A stretch of DNA of 64,000 bases from Faeciplasma sp900553675 (GTDB lineage: Bacteria; Bacillota; Clostridia; Oscillospirales; Ruminococcaceae): positions 16,009-80,008 of the forward strand of contig CAUAFG010000012.1 of assembly GCA_958428235.1 (NCBI GenBank), read 5' to 3'. A program made the position numbers and the translations under genes. Positions 50,804 to 59,169 of this stretch are shown piece by piece (the stretch's first letter is position 1; every line of letters starts with the position of its first letter). The notes beneath the pieces were generated by a model. That model saw nothing but the letters and a program-made list of their open reading frames with translations. It was not told where the DNA came from and made no database searches.

Positions 50804-52138
50804 ATGAAAACCAGAACCTTTAAGGGCGGCGTTCACCCTTATGACGGCAAAGAGCTTTCCTGCGATTCGCCTATAACCAGACTTTCGCCAAAGGGCGAGC
50901 TTACATATCTCATGAGCCAGCATATAGGCGCGCCCGCAAAGCCGATTGTAAAGCCGGGGGACAGGGTGCTTGTCGGTCAGACGATTGCCGAGGCGGGGGG
51001 ATTTGTCTCCGCGGATATCTGCGCTTCGGTTTCGGGAACGGTTAAAAAGGTAGGTCCGGTTATAACCGGCAACGGCGACGAGGTCGTGGCTGTAATCGTT
51101 GAAAATGACAATGAGTACGAAGCCGTGGAGGGCTTGGGAGAAGCAAGAGATTACGAAAAGCTTTCCAAGGATGAAATTAAGGAGGCAATAAAGCACGCCG
51201 GACTTGTAGGAATGGGCGGAGCGGGCTTTCCAACAAGCGTTAAGCTTGCCGTTAAGGACGATTCTAAAATCGACTACGTTATAGTAAACGGTGCGGAGTG
51301 CGAGCCTTATATCACCTGCGACTATCGCCTTATGATAGAGCAGACCGAAAAGGCGGTTTTAGGTCTTAAAATCCTTTTAAAGCTTTTTGAGAATGCAAAG
51401 GGCGTTTTTGCGATTGAATCAAATAAGCCTTTGGGAATCCAAAAGCTTTCGGAAGCCGTTACGGGAAGCGAGCGGATGTATGTTCAGCAGCTTAAAAAGA
51501 AGTACCCTCAGGGCGGCGAAAGAGTTATCATAAGCGCGGTTACCGGCAGAAAGATAAACTCTAAAAAGCTTCCGGCAGACGCGGGCTGCGTTGTTATAAA
51601 CTACGCAACGCTGCTGGCAGTTGCCGACGCTGTTGCCTATAACACACCTTTAATTTCAAGGGTTGTAACCGTCACGGGGGACGATATCGTTCACCCCTCT
51701 AACTTTGAGGTGCCTCTGGGAATATGTGCAAACGAGCTTGTCGAGGCGGCAGGCGGCTTTACCCAAGAGCCTGAAAAGGTTATTTTCGGCGGTCCGATGA
51801 TGGGCGGCTCGGTTTCGGATCTCGACCAGCCGGTCACCAAAACTACCTCCTGCATACTCTGCCTTGCACACGACGACGTTGCAAGCATGAATCCAAGTGC
51901 CTGCATAAGGTGCGGCAAGTGCTTAGAGGTCTGCCCCGAAAGGCTTATGCCCGCAAAGCTTAAAAACTCTGCCGACAATTACAAGTACGACGTGTTTGAA
52001 AAGCTCGGCGGTCTTGAATGTATCGGCTGCGGCTGCTGCACATATATCTGTCCCGCAAGAAGGAGACTTTCGCAGTCGATATCCGTCGCAAAGAGGCACG
52101 TTTTAGCCGAAAAGAAAAAAGCGGCGGTAAAGAAATAA
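50804..52138 (+). CDS. rnfC: Rnf complex subunit C (NADH-binding)
   Basis: 444 residues. The N-terminal barrel-like domain (GAPAKPIVKPGDRVLVGQTIAEAGGFVSADI), the NADH/FMN segment GLVGMGGAGFPTSVKLAV with VNGAECEPYITCDYRLM, an SLBB-type domain and two [4Fe-4S] motifs (CIRCGKCLEVCPERLMP, CIGCGCCTYICPARRRL) are all present. It takes electrons between NAD and the membrane part of the ferredoxin:NAD oxidoreductase, which pumps Na+ or H+. AAAGGGATGAGG precedes the ATG. Confidence 0.95.
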   Translation: MKTRTFKGGVHPYDGKELSCDSPITRLSPKGELTYLMSQHIGAPAKPIVKPGDRVLVGQTIAEAGGFVSADICASVSGTVKKVGPVITGNGDEVVAVIVENDNEYEAVEGLGEARDYEKLSKDEIKEAIKHAGLVGMGGAGFPTSVKLAVKDDSKIDYVIVNGAECEPYITCDYRLMIEQTEKAVLGLKILLKLFENAKGVFAIESNKPLGIQKLSEAVTGSERMYVQQLKKKYPQGGERVIISAVTGRKINSKKLPADAGCVVINYATLLAVADAVAYNTPLISRVVTVTGDDIVHPSNFEVPLGICANELVEAAGGFTQEPEKVIFGGPMMGGSVSDLDQPVTKTTSCILCLAHDDVASMNPSACIRCGKCLEVCPERLMPAKLKNSADNYKYDVFEKLGGLECIGCGCCTYICPARRRLSQSISVAKRHVLAEKKKAAVKK

Positions 52139-52166
52139 CCGTATGGGTAGAAAGGAAAGATAATTT

Positions 52167-53117
52167 ATGTCGAAGCTATATAATGTTTCACTTTCGCCCC
52201 ATATAAGAGCGAAGGAAACAACCGCAAGCATAATGCTTGACGTTGTTATTGCGCTGATTCCGGCTATTGCCATGGGAGTGTACAATTTCGGCTGGCGGGC
52301 GCTGTTTATAACCGCTTTAAGCATAGCCTCCTGCGTGGGAAGCGAATACATATTTGAGAGACTTTTAAAGCAGAAGGCGACCATAGGCGATTTCAGCGCG
52401 GTCGTAACCGGTATGATATTAGCACTCAACCTTTACTCCACCGCACCGTGGTGGCTGCCGATTTTAGGCGGAGCGTTTGCTATAATCGTGGTTAAATGCC
52501 TTTTCGGAGGACTTGGACAAAACTTTATGAACCCTGCCCTTGCAGCAAGGTGCTTTTTGCTCATATCCTTCCCGACGATAATGACCGCCTACCCCGCAAT
52601 CGACGGTGTTTCGGGCGCCACTCCGTTGGCAATTCTCAGAGACGGCGGAAGCGTCCCCCTTACCACCCTTTTCTTGGGTACTCATTCGGGAACCATCGGC
52701 GAGACAAGCGCGCTTGCAATACTTATCGGCGCGGCTTATCTTTTGATAAAAAGGGTAATCAGCCCCAGAATCCCCTTGTGCGTTATAGGCTCGGCAGCGG
52801 TGTTTGTGGTGCTGTTCGGACTTGGTAAGGGTGCTGATGTTGATATCAACTACGTTGCAACCCACCTTATGGGCGGCGGACTTCTTGCGGGTGCAGTATT
52901 CATGGCTACAGACTATGTAACAGCCCCCGTAACCAAGTGGGGACAGGTTATATATGCCGTTCTGATAGGCTTTTTAACGGCGTTTATCCGCACCTGCGGC
53001 GGCTCTACCGAGGGCATGAGCTATGCTATCATCATATCAAATCTTTTAACACCCCTTATAGAGAAGTGGACGGCTCCAAAGCCGTTCGGACTTGAACATA
53101 AGGAGGCTTCAAAATGA
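52167..53117 (+). CDS. rnfD: Rnf complex subunit D
   Basis: 316 residues with about nine membrane helices. The covalent-flavin site is GVSGATPLAIL near residue 155, where the Thr receives FMN from ApbE. GQNFMNPALAARCFL and the late GGGLLAGAVFMATDYVTAPVT are typical. Membrane core of the ion pump. It overlaps rnfG by four bases (ATGA). Confidence 0.95.
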   Translation: MSKLYNVSLSPHIRAKETTASIMLDVVIALIPAIAMGVYNFGWRALFITALSIASCVGSEYIFERLLKQKATIGDFSAVVTGMILALNLYSTAPWWLPILGGAFAIIVVKCLFGGLGQNFMNPALAARCFLLISFPTIMTAYPAIDGVSGATPLAILRDGGSVPLTTLFLGTHSGTIGETSALAILIGAAYLLIKRVISPRIPLCVIGSAAVFVVLFGLGKGADVDINYVATHLMGGGLLAGAVFMATDYVTAPVTKWGQVIYAVLIGFLTAFIRTCGGSTEGMSYAIIISNLLTPLIEKWTAPKPFGLEHKEASK

Positions 53118-53719
53118 GCAGGATAGTTAAGGATACTTTAAGACTCGTTGCGATAACCCTTATTGCCGGTGTGCTTCTTTCGGTGGTCTATTCGGTCACC
53201 AAGGACACTATTGCGGCTGCAAAGGAAGAGGAGCTTCAGGCTTCATACAGAGAGGTCTTTCCGCAGGCGGCAAGCTTTGAAGCGGTTGAGGGCAAATGTC
53301 CGGCAGAGCTGTCCGGCGGAAACGTCACGCTTAACGCCGCACTCTATGCCAAGGACGAAAGCGGCGCGGATATAGGCTGTGTGCTGTCTCTTACGTCTCA
53401 CGAGGGATATGCCGGAGATATTGTTCTGTCGCTGGGTATATCCAAAACCGGCGAGATTACCGGCGTTAAGGTAACCCAGATGTCCGAAACCTCCGGCTTG
53501 GGCGCAAACTGCCAGAACGAGGACTGGATAGGTCAGTTTAAGGGCATAAATTCCGGCTCGGTTAAGTTTACAAAGACCGGCAAGACTGCTTCTGATGAGA
53601 TAGACGCTATCTCGGGCGCGACCTTTACCACACGGGCAGTAACCAATGCAGTGAACACCGGAATCGGGTTTGCATCCGAAAAATTGGGAATAGTTGCAAC
53701 TGAAACGGAGGCGGAGTAA
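53114..53719 (+). CDS. rnfG: Rnf complex subunit G
   Basis: 201 residues with one N-terminal membrane helix and an extracytoplasmic FMN domain. The flavinylation motif is DAISGATFTTRAV (S-G-A-T-x-T), preceded by KVTQMSETSGLGANC. Electron carrier on the outer face. Its TAA lies one base from the rnfE start. Confidence 0.95.
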   Translation: MSRIVKDTLRLVAITLIAGVLLSVVYSVTKDTIAAAKEEELQASYREVFPQAASFEAVEGKCPAELSGGNVTLNAALYAKDESGADIGCVLSLTSHEGYAGDIVLSLGISKTGEITGVKVTQMSETSGLGANCQNEDWIGQFKGINSGSVKFTKTGKTASDEIDAISGATFTTRAVTNAVNTGIGFASEKLGIVATETEAE

Positions 53720-53720
53720 T

Positions 53721-54416
53721 ATGAAAACAGCTTTGGAAAGACTGTATAACGGCATTTTAAAGGAAAACCCGACCTTTGTGCTTATGCTGGGCATGTGTCC
53801 CACGCTTGCCGTTACAACCGGCGCGATAAACGGCTTGGGAATGGGACTTTCAACCTGCGCGGTTCTGATGATGTCTAACCTGATGATATCGCTTTTGCGA
53901 AAGTTCATTCCTGATAGAGTGCGAATGCCGGCGTATATCGTTGTTGTGGCTTCGTTTGTAACCATTGTCGAGCTTTTAATGCAGGCGTATGTAAGAAGCC
54001 TTTATGCCTCGCTGGGACTGTATATCCCGCTGATAGTAGTAAACTGCATAATTTTAGGCAGAGCGGAGAGCTACGCTTCCAAAAACCCGCCGCTTGCTTC
54101 CTTCTTCGACGGCTTGGGAATGGGCTTGGGCTTTACCCTTGCGCTGACGATCATAGGCGCAGTGCGCGAGCTTTTAGGCGCAGGAACCTTTTTTGGCATG
54201 AGGATAATGCCGCAAAGCTTCCAGCCGATATCAATCATGATACTTGCCCCGGGCGCGTTCTTTGTTCTGGCGATTCTCACAGCTTTTCAGAACAAATTCA
54301 AGGCACCCAGCGCAACCAATAAAAAGGGCTTTGAGTGCGACGGCAGATGTGCCGGCTGCATGGACAAATCCTGCTCGCTGGGCAAAGCGGAAGCGGAAAG
54401 GAGCGAAAATAAATGA
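53721..54416 (+). CDS. rnfE: Rnf complex subunit E
   Basis: 231 residues with six membrane helices. NPTFVLMLGMCPTLAVTTGAINGLGMG carries the conserved Cys that helps bind the intramembrane iron-sulfur cluster with RnfA; YIPLIVVNCIILGRAE holds the second. An additional Cys-rich tail (CDGRCAGCMDKSCSLGKAEA) extends past the usual end and is worth note, as it resembles a metal-binding clip. GGAGGCGGAG precedes the ATG at 53721; rnfA overlaps by four bases. Confidence 0.94.
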   Translation: MKTALERLYNGILKENPTFVLMLGMCPTLAVTTGAINGLGMGLSTCAVLMMSNLMISLLRKFIPDRVRMPAYIVVVASFVTIVELLMQAYVRSLYASLGLYIPLIVVNCIILGRAESYASKNPPLASFFDGLGMGLGFTLALTIIGAVRELLGAGTFFGMRIMPQSFQPISIMILAPGAFFVLAILTAFQNKFKAPSATNKKGFECDGRCAGCMDKSCSLGKAEAERSENK

Positions 54417-54997
54417 ACGCTATAACAACTCTTTTCTTGGGGATAATATCCGCGGCACTTGTAAACAACGTTGTTTTAAGCCGTTTTTTGGGCTTGTGTC
54501 CGTTTTTGGGAGTCTCCAAAAAGACCTCTACTGCGGTGGGAATGGGCTCGGCTGTAATAGCGGTTATAGCCCTTTCCTCCGCTATAACATACGTCATAAA
54601 CAAGCTGATTTTAGTTAAATTCGACCTTGTTTACCTGCGCACGATAGTGTTTATCCTGATAATTGCCGCGCTGGTTCAGGCAGTCGAAATCATACTTAAA
54701 AAGAAGATACCCTCGCTTTATAACGCTTTGGGCGTGTATCTGCCGCTTATAACCACCAACTGTGCGGTTTTAGGCGTTGCCATAGATTCCGCTCAGAAAG
54801 GTTACGGCTTTGCCGAGACTATGATATACTCGGTCGGAACGGCGGTCGGATTCCTTATCGCAATAGTTATAATGTCGGGAATACGCGAAAGAATTGAAGA
54901 CAACAACATCCCCGAAGCCTTTAAGGGCATGCCTATAGTTTTGGTTACAGCCGGACTTATGGCTATGGCGTTTGTAGGCTTCTCGGGCACACTTTAA
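54413..54997 (+). CDS. rnfA: Rnf complex subunit A
   Basis: 194 residues with six membrane helices, the mirror-topology partner of RnfE. NNVVLSRFLGLCPFLGVSKK and YLPLITTNCAVLGVAI hold the conserved Cys residues for the shared [2Fe-2S] cluster. Its ATG overlaps the rnfE stop. A structured 192-base gap separates it from rnfB. Confidence 0.95.
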   Translation: MNAITTLFLGIISAALVNNVVLSRFLGLCPFLGVSKKTSTAVGMGSAVIAVIALSSAITYVINKLILVKFDLVYLRTIVFILIIAALVQAVEIILKKKIPSLYNALGVYLPLITTNCAVLGVAIDSAQKGYGFAETMIYSVGTAVGFLIAIVIMSGIRERIEDNNIPEAFKGMPIVLVTAGLMAMAFVGFSGTL

Positions 54998-55189
54998 GGG
55001 AGGCGGCAAGCGTGTGAAATGCTTCCAGCCAATCAAGAGCCCTTGCGGACTCTTTCTTGGGCGGACATATTCACCCGCACGATTTGAGCCTTTGCCGCCG
55101 GAGAGGCGGGCGGCAATTTTGCTGGCGCAAAACCGTCTCAAATCTATAGAAAGGTATGCCTTTGCAAGGCAAAGGCATGGTGATTTATA
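54998..55189 (+). other. Structured gap between rnfA and rnfB
   Basis: All other rnf junctions here overlap or nearly touch (rnfC-rnfD is 28 bases), so 192 bases is unusual. It contains GGCGGCAA (55003 region) with the complement TTGCCGCC about 90 bases on, and a perfect ATGCCTTTG/CAAAGGCAT hairpin (55156-55178) right against the rnfB ribosome site. No reading frame in it looks real. Confidence 0.55.
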
Positions 55190-55996
55190 ATGACAGGAAT
55201 ACTTATAGCCGCTGCGGTAATAATTGTTATCAGTATCATAATCGGCGTGGGACTGGGCTTTTTGGCGGATAAGTTTAAGGTTGAAGCCGACCCGAGAGAA
55301 GCTGCCGTCCGCGAATGTCTGGCAGGAAGCAACTGCGGCGGATGCGGATATGCCGGCTGCGACGCTTATGCAAAAGCGATAGTCGCCGACGGCGCAGACC
55401 CGTCCCTCTGCCCGTCTTCAGACAGGGTTAAAATCGGCGAGATCATGGGCGTATCGCTCGAGCCGAGCGTGAGAATGACGGCGTTTGTAAAATGCTCCGG
55501 CAGCTGTGCCAAAACCAACGCCGACTACAGCTATTTCGACGAGCACGACTGCCGCATAGCATATCTTGCACCCAAGCACGGCGCTAAAAAGTGCGCATAC
55601 GGCTGCTGCGGCTTTGGCACCTGCGCAAGCGTCTGCCAGTTCGACGCTATAAGGATAGTTGACGGTCTGGCTGTCGTTGACAGAGAGAAGTGTCAGGCGT
55701 GCGGAAAGTGTGTTTCGGTCTGCCCGAATCACCTTATCGAGATCATACCATACGACGCGCAGTACGTTGTGCGCTGCTCCTCCCATGCAAAGGGCAAGGA
55801 CGTTAAGTCCGCCTGCTCGGAGGGCTGCTTAGGCTGCGGAATGTGCGCAAGAATCTGCGAGACAGGCGCGATAACCGTTGTCGGCAACCTTGCCGCGATT
55901 GACCAGTCCAAGTGCATTGGCTGCGGCAAGTGCGCAGAAAAGTGTCCCGCAAAGATTATCGTTAAGCGCGATAAGGCGGTAGTTATTGGTCAGTGA
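55190..55996 (+). CDS. rnfB: Rnf complex subunit B (ferredoxin-accepting)
   Basis: 268 residues: a membrane helix at 3-25, a CLAGSNCGGCGYAGCDAY cluster site, then a ferredoxin-like domain with several CxxCxxCxxxCP motifs (CQACGKCVSVCP, CLGCGMCARICE, CIGCGKCAEKCP). It receives electrons from reduced ferredoxin, the entry to the pump. ATG 55190 follows ATGGTGATTTATA, whose site is next to a hairpin. Last subunit gene in the C-D-G-E-A-B order of Clostridia. Confidence 0.95.
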   Translation: MTGILIAAAVIIVISIIIGVGLGFLADKFKVEADPREAAVRECLAGSNCGGCGYAGCDAYAKAIVADGADPSLCPSSDRVKIGEIMGVSLEPSVRMTAFVKCSGSCAKTNADYSYFDEHDCRIAYLAPKHGAKKCAYGCCGFGTCASVCQFDAIRIVDGLAVVDREKCQACGKCVSVCPNHLIEIIPYDAQYVVRCSSHAKGKDVKSACSEGCLGCGMCARICETGAITVVGNLAAIDQSKCIGCGKCAEKCPAKIIVKRDKAVVIGQ

Positions 55997-56031
55997 CCGA
56001 TTGATGAAAATTAATATGGGGGTCGGTGAGC

Positions 56032-57006
56032 ATGAAAAGACTTCTCACGGCGCTTTGGGCGGTTCTTATTTCGCTGAGTATATTCAGCGGCTGCGGGAAT
56101 CCTCCCGAACGCTATCAGACAAGCTATACTGACGTTTTTGACACGGTATGCACATTCACGGCATACTGCGAATCCGAAGAGGAATTTGAAAGCGTTAGCG
56201 AAAGCCTGCATGAGGAGCTTTTGCGGCTTCACCGGCTCTTTGATATTTACGAAGGTCCGCCCAACGGCGGGCTTCTGGCTTTGAACAGAGACGGTTATCT
56301 TGAAAAACCCGACAAGGATATCGAATCCCTTTTGGAGCTTGGCAAGGAGTATTACGATATTTCGGGCGGAAAGCTCAACATTGCCATGGGTTCGGTGCTT
56401 TCGCTCTGGCATGATGCGCGCGAGGACGGCGTGCTTCCTGATAAGGATAAGCTAACGCAGGCATCTATGCACATGGATATATCCAAGCTGATTATCGGGG
56501 ACGGCAAAATCACCCTTTCAGACCATGAAATGCGCATAGACGTTGGCGCGATTGCAAAGGGCTATGCCGCGCAAAGGGCGGCTGAGCTTGTCCGAAACTT
56601 GGGAATAAAGAATTTTGCACTCGACCTTGGCGGAAACGTAAAAACATCAGGCTCCAAGCCCGACGGCGACTGGAATATAGGCGTGCGCGACCCAAACGGC
56701 GGGATTCTTACAGGGATAAAGGCAAAGGATTTATCCATAGTGACAAGCGGGGATTACGAGCGGTTTTTCGAGCTTGACGGCGTGCGGTATTCCCACATTA
56801 TAAATCCCGAAACGCTTTATCCGGCGGATATCTACCGCTCGGTGACGGTGGTGTGCGAAAATTCTGCCGACGGCGACGCTTTGTCGACCTCGCTGTTCTG
56901 CATGGACTTTGAATCGGGAAAGGCTCTCTGCGAAAAGCTGGAGATTAAGGCAATCTGGGTTATGCCCGACGGCAGCACTCAGACAGTCGGGGACATTGAG
57001 CTATGA
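56032..57006 (+). CDS. apbE: FAD:protein FMN transferase
   Basis: About 324 residues. An N-terminal lipoprotein-like signal (LSIFSGC) sends it to the outer face of the membrane. ApbE motifs: TDVFDTVCTFTAYC, GGKLNIAMGSVLSLW, RIDVGAIAKGYAAQRAAEL, LDLGGNVKTSG and YSHIINPETLYPADIYRSVTV, with DALSTSLFCMDFESG. It transfers FMN to the Thr of S-G-A-T motifs in RnfD and RnfG, encoded just upstream. Overlaps the next gene by four bases. Confidence 0.93.
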   Translation: MKRLLTALWAVLISLSIFSGCGNPPERYQTSYTDVFDTVCTFTAYCESEEEFESVSESLHEELLRLHRLFDIYEGPPNGGLLALNRDGYLEKPDKDIESLLELGKEYYDISGGKLNIAMGSVLSLWHDAREDGVLPDKDKLTQASMHMDISKLIIGDGKITLSDHEMRIDVGAIAKGYAAQRAAELVRNLGIKNFALDLGGNVKTSGSKPDGDWNIGVRDPNGGILTGIKAKDLSIVTSGDYERFFELDGVRYSHIINPETLYPADIYRSVTVVCENSADGDALSTSLFCMDFESGKALCEKLEIKAIWVMPDGSTQTVGDIEL

Positions 57007-57368
57007 GAAGTGATAAAAGAATCTCAAAGCCGCTTGCCGACTGCGTTCTTATAGCGGCACTGGTTGCTCTGGCTCTGATAGCCTATCTGATACTGAGCGC
57101 CGGAAAATCCGAGGGCAAAACCGTTATCATCCGCGAAAACGGCGAGGTTTTTGGCGAATATCCCATAAGCGATGACATGGAAATAGAGGTTGACGGACTG
57201 CTGACAGTTGTCATAGAGGGCGGCGGGGTGTACGTTAAAAACGCAGTCTGCCCCGACAAGCTATGCGAGCGCAGGGGCAGGATATCCCGCGGCGGCGAGG
57301 CGATAGTATGTCTTCCAAGCGGCGTTAGCGTTGAGATATCCGGCGAGGATTACGATTTTGTTTTGTAG
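57003..57368 (+). CDS. NusG domain II-like protein
   Basis: 121 residues: one membrane helix at about 15-33 and a small extracytoplasmic beta domain (TVIIRENGEVFGEYPI, NAVCPDKLCERRGRISRGGEAIVCLPSGVSVEI). The CPDKLCE..GxI..GGExIVCLP pattern is that of NusG-domain-II (PF07009-type) proteins found beside ApbE and Rnf genes. The two Cys pairs could bind a cofactor. The start overlaps the apbE stop. Role probably in cofactor or flavin handling for Rnf, but unproven. Confidence 0.8.
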   Translation: MRSDKRISKPLADCVLIAALVALALIAYLILSAGKSEGKTVIIRENGEVFGEYPISDDMEIEVDGLLTVVIEGGGVYVKNAVCPDKLCERRGRISRGGEAIVCLPSGVSVEISGEDYDFVL

Positions 57369-57384
57369 ATGGTGGTGAAAGGGC

Positions 57385-57903
57385 ATGAGTGGGGCTAAGG
57401 GCGCAGGAATCAAGAATAAAGCGGTCAGGCGGACGGCATATGTCGGAGTTCTGGCGGCGCTTGGGTTCGGACTCAGCTGGTTGGAATTGCTTTTGCCGTC
57501 TATAGGAATCCCCGGGGCAAAGTTGGGAGTTGCAAACCTGGCGGTTCTGGCGGCGTTATACCTTTGCTCGCCTGTCGAGGCTGCTTTGGTCTCGCTGGTT
57601 CGGATAGTCCTTTCGTGGCTGCTGTTCGGCAACCTTACGGGGCTTATATACAGCCTTTGCGGCGGGGCTTTGAGCCTTGCCGTTATGATAATCCTGAAAA
57701 AGTGGAACCGCTTTTCGCCGGTGGGAGTTAGCGCGGCGGGCGGAGTTTTTCACAATATCGGTCAGCTTGCGGCGGCGTGTTTTATGATGGGCAGGGGAGT
57801 TTTAGGGTATCTTCCGGCTCTTTTGCTGTTTGGAGCGGTCTTTGGGACGGTCACCGGAATTGTCGCAAAGCTGATTATTGAAAGATTGGACAAGGTAAGA
57901 TAA
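57385..57903 (+). CDS. Gx transporter family/heptaprenyl diphosphate synthase component I-like membrane protein
   Basis: 172 residues with about five membrane helices. AYVGVLAALGFGLSWLELLLPSIGIPGAKLGVANLAVLAALYL is the family opening (PF07456-like), and GVSAAGGVFHNIGQLAAACFMMG follows. Such small proteins sit next to ApbE/NusG-II genes in many Clostridia; they are thought to be substrate-binding components of transporters, possibly for a flavin or polyprenyl-related compound. GGTGGTGAAAGGG precedes the ATG. Confidence 0.78.
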   Translation: MSGAKGAGIKNKAVRRTAYVGVLAALGFGLSWLELLLPSIGIPGAKLGVANLAVLAALYLCSPVEAALVSLVRIVLSWLLFGNLTGLIYSLCGGALSLAVMIILKKWNRFSPVGVSAAGGVFHNIGQLAAACFMMGRGVLGYLPALLLFGAVFGTVTGIVAKLIIERLDKVR

Positions 57904-57906
57904 TTT

Positions 57907-58623
57907 ATGGATATATTTTCAAGAACAGAACTTTTAATCGGTGCTGAAGGGATGGAGCGGCTGAAAAACGCAAGAGTCGCCGTGTTCGGAATAGGCGGAG
58001 TGGGCGGATATGTCTGCGAAATGCTTGCCCGAAGCGGGATTTGCAATATTTCGCTTTTTGACAGCGACACCGTTAGCTTCACCAACCGCAACCGGCAGAT
58101 AATCGCGCTTGAAAGCACCACAGGCAAGCCAAAGGTCGAGGTAATGCGGGCGCGGATATTGGATATCAATCCGGCTGCCGTGGTCAGCGTAAACAATGTT
58201 TTCTACACCCCCGAAAATGCCGACGATTACCCGCTTTCGGGGTATGATTACATTGCCGACTGCATCGACACGGTGTCATCGAAAATCGAGCTGATAGTTC
58301 GCGCAAAGGCGGCAGGGGTAAGAATAATCAGCGCTATGGGTGCGGGAAACAAGCTTGACCCCACCCGCTTTGAGGTTGCGGACATTTATAAGACCTCGGT
58401 ATGCCCATTGGCGCGAACCATGCGGTATGAGCTTCGCAAGAGGGGGATAAAGTCGCTTAAGGTGGTATATTCAAAGGAGGAGCCCAAAAAGCCGCTTGGG
58501 GATGTTGGAGAAGAAAGCTTCGGGCGGCACATTCCGGCTTCGGTGGCGTTTGCTCCGGCGGCGATGGGAATAGTCATGGCAAGCGAGATCATCAAGGATA
58601 TTTCAGGAGGACAAAATGCTTAG
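57907..58623 (+). CDS. tcdA: tRNA threonylcarbamoyladenosine dehydratase
   Basis: 238 residues, ThiF/MoeB/E1 fold: VAVFGIGGVGGYVCEMLARSGI (ATP site), LFDSDTVSFTNRNRQI, YIADCIDTVSSKIELI and RIISAMGAGNKLDPTRFEVADIYKTSVCPLAR. The MGAGNK and TSVCPLAR motifs are typical of TcdA, which forms cyclic t6A in tRNA. It overlaps the GNAT gene by eight bases. Confidence 0.93.
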   Translation: MDIFSRTELLIGAEGMERLKNARVAVFGIGGVGGYVCEMLARSGICNISLFDSDTVSFTNRNRQIIALESTTGKPKVEVMRARILDINPAAVVSVNNVFYTPENADDYPLSGYDYIADCIDTVSSKIELIVRAKAAGVRIISAMGAGNKLDPTRFEVADIYKTSVCPLARTMRYELRKRGIKSLKVVYSKEEPKKPLGDVGEESFGRHIPASVAFAPAAMGIVMASEIIKDISGGQNA

Positions 58624-59047
58624 AATAGTAGACGTTGACGGCGACAACTGGCTTTCAGACCTGCACGTTTCCGGCGAGCAGATGGATTACGTGCTTGACC
58701 CTTACGGCATACTGGCGCGAGCATACGCCTATCGCGACGAGGGCAGCCGCGCATTCTTTGTCTATGACGGAAATACGCCTGTCGGCATGGGCTTATACTG
58801 CGATTACCCCGAGCTTAAAGCCTACGAGCTGAACCAGTTCTTTATCGACGAGCGATATCAGGGCAGGGGCTACGGCAAGGCGGCGCTGAAACTGATTTTA
58901 GACGAAATGCGGAGAGTCGGCAGGTATCGCAAGGTGGTTTTGTGGTATATCGATGGCGATAATGCCGCCGAAAATTTGTATGGACAGGCGGGATTTAAGA
59001 AATTTGGCAGCATACAGGATGAATTTGGCATGGAAATGGATTTATAA
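58616..59047 (+). CDS. GNAT family N-acetyltransferase
   Basis: 143 residues. FIDERYQGRGYGKAALKLIL is motif A, followed by WYIDGDNAAENLYGQAGF. Acetyl-CoA-dependent acetylation of an unknown substrate. AGGAGG lies inside the end of tcdA, and the coding regions overlap by eight bases, so expression is coupled. Confidence 0.86.
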   Translation: MLRIVDVDGDNWLSDLHVSGEQMDYVLDPYGILARAYAYRDEGSRAFFVYDGNTPVGMGLYCDYPELKAYELNQFFIDERYQGRGYGKAALKLILDEMRRVGRYRKVVLWYIDGDNAAENLYGQAGFKKFGSIQDEFGMEMDL

Positions 59048-59116
59048 TTCGGGATATTATAGATAAATTTACCGACATAGTATTAATAATTTTTATAAGT
59101 TTTGCTCAAAAGCCTA

Positions 59117-59144
59117 TTGCATTTTATTAATTTAGTGGTATAAT
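59117..59144 (+). promoter_or_regulatory. Promoter of the CE15 gene
   Basis: TTGCAT (59117-59122), 16-base spacer, TATAAT (59139-59144). Confidence 0.65.
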
Positions 59145-59169
59145 TAATAACAATGGAGGTGCGCAAAAC

